Assembly (NCBI RefSeq): GCF_020379485.1
Contig: NC_063437.1
Span: forward strand, 5,404,806 to 5,468,805
Reading direction: 5' to 3'
DNA length: 64,000 nt
From: Brassica napus
Lineage: Eukaryota; Streptophyta; Magnoliopsida; Brassicales; Brassicaceae
Under the pieces are notes generated by a model. The model had not been told where the DNA came from. It did not search any database and saw nothing but the letters and a program-made list of their open reading frames with translations. Shown here piece by piece: positions 61,004 to 64,000 of the stretch. Within the stretch, counting starts at the first letter, position 1; the number at the start of each line of letters is the position of its first letter. Made by a program: the position numbers and the translations under genes.

Positions 61004-61874
61004 TAGTAGCATTGATAAGCTTGGAGATTCCAATCTTTAATGAGGTTTGAATCCCTTTGATATCTGGTGTGGACGACAATCTCAGGATTAGAAACTATCT
61101 CCAGAAGAGGTTAAATAAGATATTGAAAACTAAAGTTTGATAAATCTGAGTTTCTAGGTCGTCATATGTTACAAAACTACAATGATCATGAGTTTAAAGA
61201 ATGGAATAACCTTAGCTTCTAGGAGAAGCACATCTATACACATCAACTTGCCACCGCGTACGGTTCTTGCTTTCCAGAAGCTGAGAAGACACACCTCCAG
61301 CCTTCAAATCAGAGAGAAAGACAGATGAGGCAGCCATTATCATAAAATAAATTTCTTTCGATATTAGGAACTGTGAGGATGATGCTCAAAGGGATGAATA
61401 CTAACATTTTTATAGGTGAAAATCACCACCTGATAGATGTGTAAGGTTCATTGAATTCGAGATGGTAGTGGCCTAGTGGGCATGGGAGTTAAGTTCTAGT
61501 TAATGATGCTCAATGAATGCAGCTTGTAACGTTTCGGAAGGTGAAACATCAAATCTGAAACGATATGAACAGACTCTGACGGGAAGATTACTGACAAAGT
61601 CATACGCCATCTCAGATCCGCCATTTTTGATATACAGAATCAGAACTTTGAAGATCCGATTAACCCTAAAAATGTTAATTAGGAAGAAGATTAAGGCGAG
61701 ACGGGCTCCTTCATGTTTGGATTTCGGCCCATTATATATAGATTCGCCAAGCCCATTAATGAAACACAAAGCAAACGGTTTTTTAAATGATCATGCCACG
61801 TGTCACCTCCATAGTTCACTATTTGATGACGTGTCTCTCTAAAAGAGAGACAAAATCTTCTTTATAGTATTAGA
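61004..61874 (-). mobile_element. 5' portion of an RPA-bearing Helitron
   Basis: At 61874 on the minus strand the sequence TCTAATACTATAAAGAAG starts after an A, a Helitron-type 5' end. Further in, an ATG at 61337 begins MAASSVFLSDLKAG. After a one-base frame break the frame reads LLSFWKARTVRGGKLMCIDVL, the first OB-fold block of RPA70-like genes. The rest of the gene is cut off by the Helitron inserted at 61003. An open frame at 61769-61500 (YDFVSNLPVRVCSYRFRFDV) lies in the 5' part and is of unknown relevance. Confidence 0.65.
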
Positions 61875-62276
61875 TTAGATGTACTCAATTTATTAAATAT
61901 ATAATATAAACAATCAATTTATAGAAATAATACATAGCATAGCATGAGGAAGAGTTTGGTTCATACCATAACACATGACTACATGAGCATAACATATGAG
62001 CATACCATAACACATGAGCATAAAATATGAGCAGAGGATGATAACGCGGAGGAGGAGAAAGAGAAGGAGCAAGAGGAGAAGGAGGAAGAGGAAGTGGAGG
62101 AATAAGAAAAGAAAGAAGAAGAAAAGTCTTTGTACTATACTATATTTTAGCATGGATTAGTATACTTATCATTTATAAGATTTGCTAAAAATGTGGTTAT
62201 TTTCTACATCCAATCAGAGCGGAGCTATTTGATACTAAGGGGCGTCAAATGACACCATAATTTTGATTTCTTTTTA
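61875..62276. repeat. catgagcata repeats and polypurine tract
   Basis: 61930-62035 contains diverged repeats of cataacacatgagcata and ataccataac. From about 62030 to 62128 one strand is almost all purine (gaggaggagaaagagaagg type). Long minus-strand F/L-rich frames here are reading shadows of the purine tract. Confidence 0.7.
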
Positions 62277-63263
62277 CTAGGGTCGTGTCCGTGCTTCGCA
62301 TGGAATATTGTTTTATTGTTGTTAAGTATGATTTTTTGGATGATGTAATTATGTGGTTGATTGTCTATATTTGTTAAGAGCATTATTTTTTTATTGTGTT
62401 ATGTAGTAGTAGGTGATATGCTAATATATTATGTGTTTGTTTTCAATAATGTGTTGTCGTGTGTATAGTAGTACTTGTTAGTGGTGAAGTGAGACTCTGA
62501 TGTAAATCATATTGAATTTCAAATAGTTTGTATCTAAGTTGTTGATTCTAAATTTAAAGGTTTCAGGGTCAAAATTATATTTTATTTTTTCATATATTTG
62601 AAAATTATTCTTTGAACATGTTTTTTCTCTCTTCCTATATCTTGACCTGAAGCCATCGCCATCTATATATTTTGTTTACCTTTCCGGTGTGCGGTGCATC
62701 TCACCATCACCGGAAAAAAAATCACCTCATGCTCTTGTTCTTCCTCGCCTTCTTCTCCTTTGAGATTATTTGGTATTTGTTGTAGATCGGGTTTATGAGT
62801 TCCCAGTTGTGCAGTTGTTTCTCATAGCGCTGTAGGATGTTCCGATCAATATTGGCTGCTCCTTTTCTTCCTTAGATTTTAGCTGATGTTAGGAACTGCA
62901 TCTCCTTGGGTTGGGTCAGAGTTTTGTCGTCTTTGATGTTGTGTTCTTGGTCATTGGCTTTCTGTCGATACTCTGTTCGTCTTGGTTTTCAAGATATTGT
63001 TTTTGGTGATCTGACTTCTATGTTATCTTTCATAGCTTGAGGAAGGCTCCACAGTTTGCTGATTTCGTTTCGTCTCCCCTTCCCTCTCTGTTTGCTCATC
63101 TTGTTGCAACTTTCATCGTTGCTTGCGTCTCAAGTGGCTCTCCCTTTTTATAGTTAATTTTACTTTATGATTTTTATTAAATAATTTCTTGTACTTGTAG
63201 GATTTTATAATTTGTTTTTACATTTTTTAGTTAATATTTTCTTTTACAATTTCCGTTCTTTAT
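62277..63263 (-). mobile_element. Helitron 3' terminus with unrecognised body
   Basis: ctag at 62277-62280 followed by ggtcgtgtccgtgcttcgca reads on the minus strand as a hairpin (ccatgcgaagcacgg) ending in CTAG before T, a Helitron 3' end. No 5' end was identified up to the window edge. 62640-63150 is GC-richer with UTR-like character, but no gene is supported. Confidence 0.5.
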
Positions 63264-63655
63264 TATCTTTAAAAACGAAAATTATATGTTTTTAAACAAA
63301 AAAAAACTACTTGCAAATAACTTTTTACACTTATTTACTTGTTTAGGATTTAAAAAAAATTACTATTCAATAATTTTAACAATATATAATTGTAAAATAC
63401 TATGTAATAGTAATATAATAGACACGTGTAACAATCTTTTAAAATTTAATGACACATATTATCTTTAAAAACGAAAATTTTATTTTAAAAAAAAAATACT
63501 TTCAAATAACGTTTACAGTTATTTACTTCTTTAGGATTAAAAAATAAAAATTATTATTCAAGAATTTTAACAATATATAATTGTAAAAGACTATGTAATA
63601 GTAATATAATAGACACATGTCACAATTTAAAAATATTTAATGACACATGTCGCGA
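63264..63655. repeat. Tandem duplication of an AT-rich 190-bp unit
   Basis: Two consecutive copies start tttaaaaacgaaaatt (about 63269 and 63463) and share aattttaacaatatataatt, actatgtaatagtaatataa and tagacacrtgt. They differ by scattered substitutions and small indels. Confidence 0.85.
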
Positions 63656-63686
63656 TTATGTTAATTAGCAACTTTGAAGAACCAAA

Positions 63687-64000
<314 letters not shown>

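Noticed and set aside
61914..62153. F/L-rich membrane protein ORF
   Set aside because: The composition is the reverse reading of a purine-rich tract.

Overview
The window is nuclear DNA from a crucifer, most likely Brassica or a close relative. Evidence: spliced plant genes with GT-AG introns, AT-rich spacers, and a left-end gene order (selenium-binding protein, RALF peptide, METTL18-like methyltransferase) that matches from memory the Arabidopsis thaliana chromosome 4 block around At4g14000-At4g14040. The species cannot be fixed from the sequence alone.

Host genes are few. Positions 1-2130 hold a selenium-binding protein / methanethiol oxidase gene whose first exon lies left of the window. 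Position 5364 starts a RALF32-like secreted peptide gene. The 8-exon METTL18-like methyltransferase gene runs from 7733 down to 6272 on the minus strand. A 6-exon cysteine-rich receptor-like kinase (CRK) gene occupies 34585-37015. A decayed LRR receptor-kinase fragment lies at 53250-53720.

Most of the rest is transposable elements, many nested:
- 3096-4944: 5'-truncated LINE.
- 7911-8955: retroposon with an 18-bp target duplication in the methyltransferase promoter.
- 9460-16162: Helitron-associated RPA-like pseudogene interrupted by a Ty3/gypsy chromovirus (11050-15912), whose left LTR carries a tRNA-derived SINE.
- 16981-17255 and 19083-19741: small Helitrons.
- 20090-23692: PIF/Harbinger element with a Myb-like ORF and a complete transposase ORF.
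- 24319-25366: truncated LINE; 25728-25947: SINE; 26311-26971: foldback MITE with a telomere-like core.
- 27026-28866: hAT-like element containing a Helitron.
- 29163-34400: dead LINE (LINE-A).
- 37051-38099: Helitron.
- About 39250-43410: unusual array of palindromic GACGACTTAC units.
- 45370-50819: apparently intact LINE (LINE-B) of the same family as LINE-A.
- 53860-58881: head-to-head rearranged gypsy sequences.
- 59122-61003: Helitron cut into the 5' end of an RPA-bearing Helitron (to 61874).
- 63687-64000: long GATA microsatellite reaching the window end.

The most notable items are LINE-B (two open ORFs sharing a TAATG junction, poly(A), perfect 14-bp target duplication), the palindromic array, the Harbinger pair with one homopolymer frameshift, the inverted gypsy LTR structure, and repeated association of RPA-like OB-fold fragments with Helitron 5' ends. 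Splice sites and element ends were read by eye; family names come from motif recognition, not database searches.
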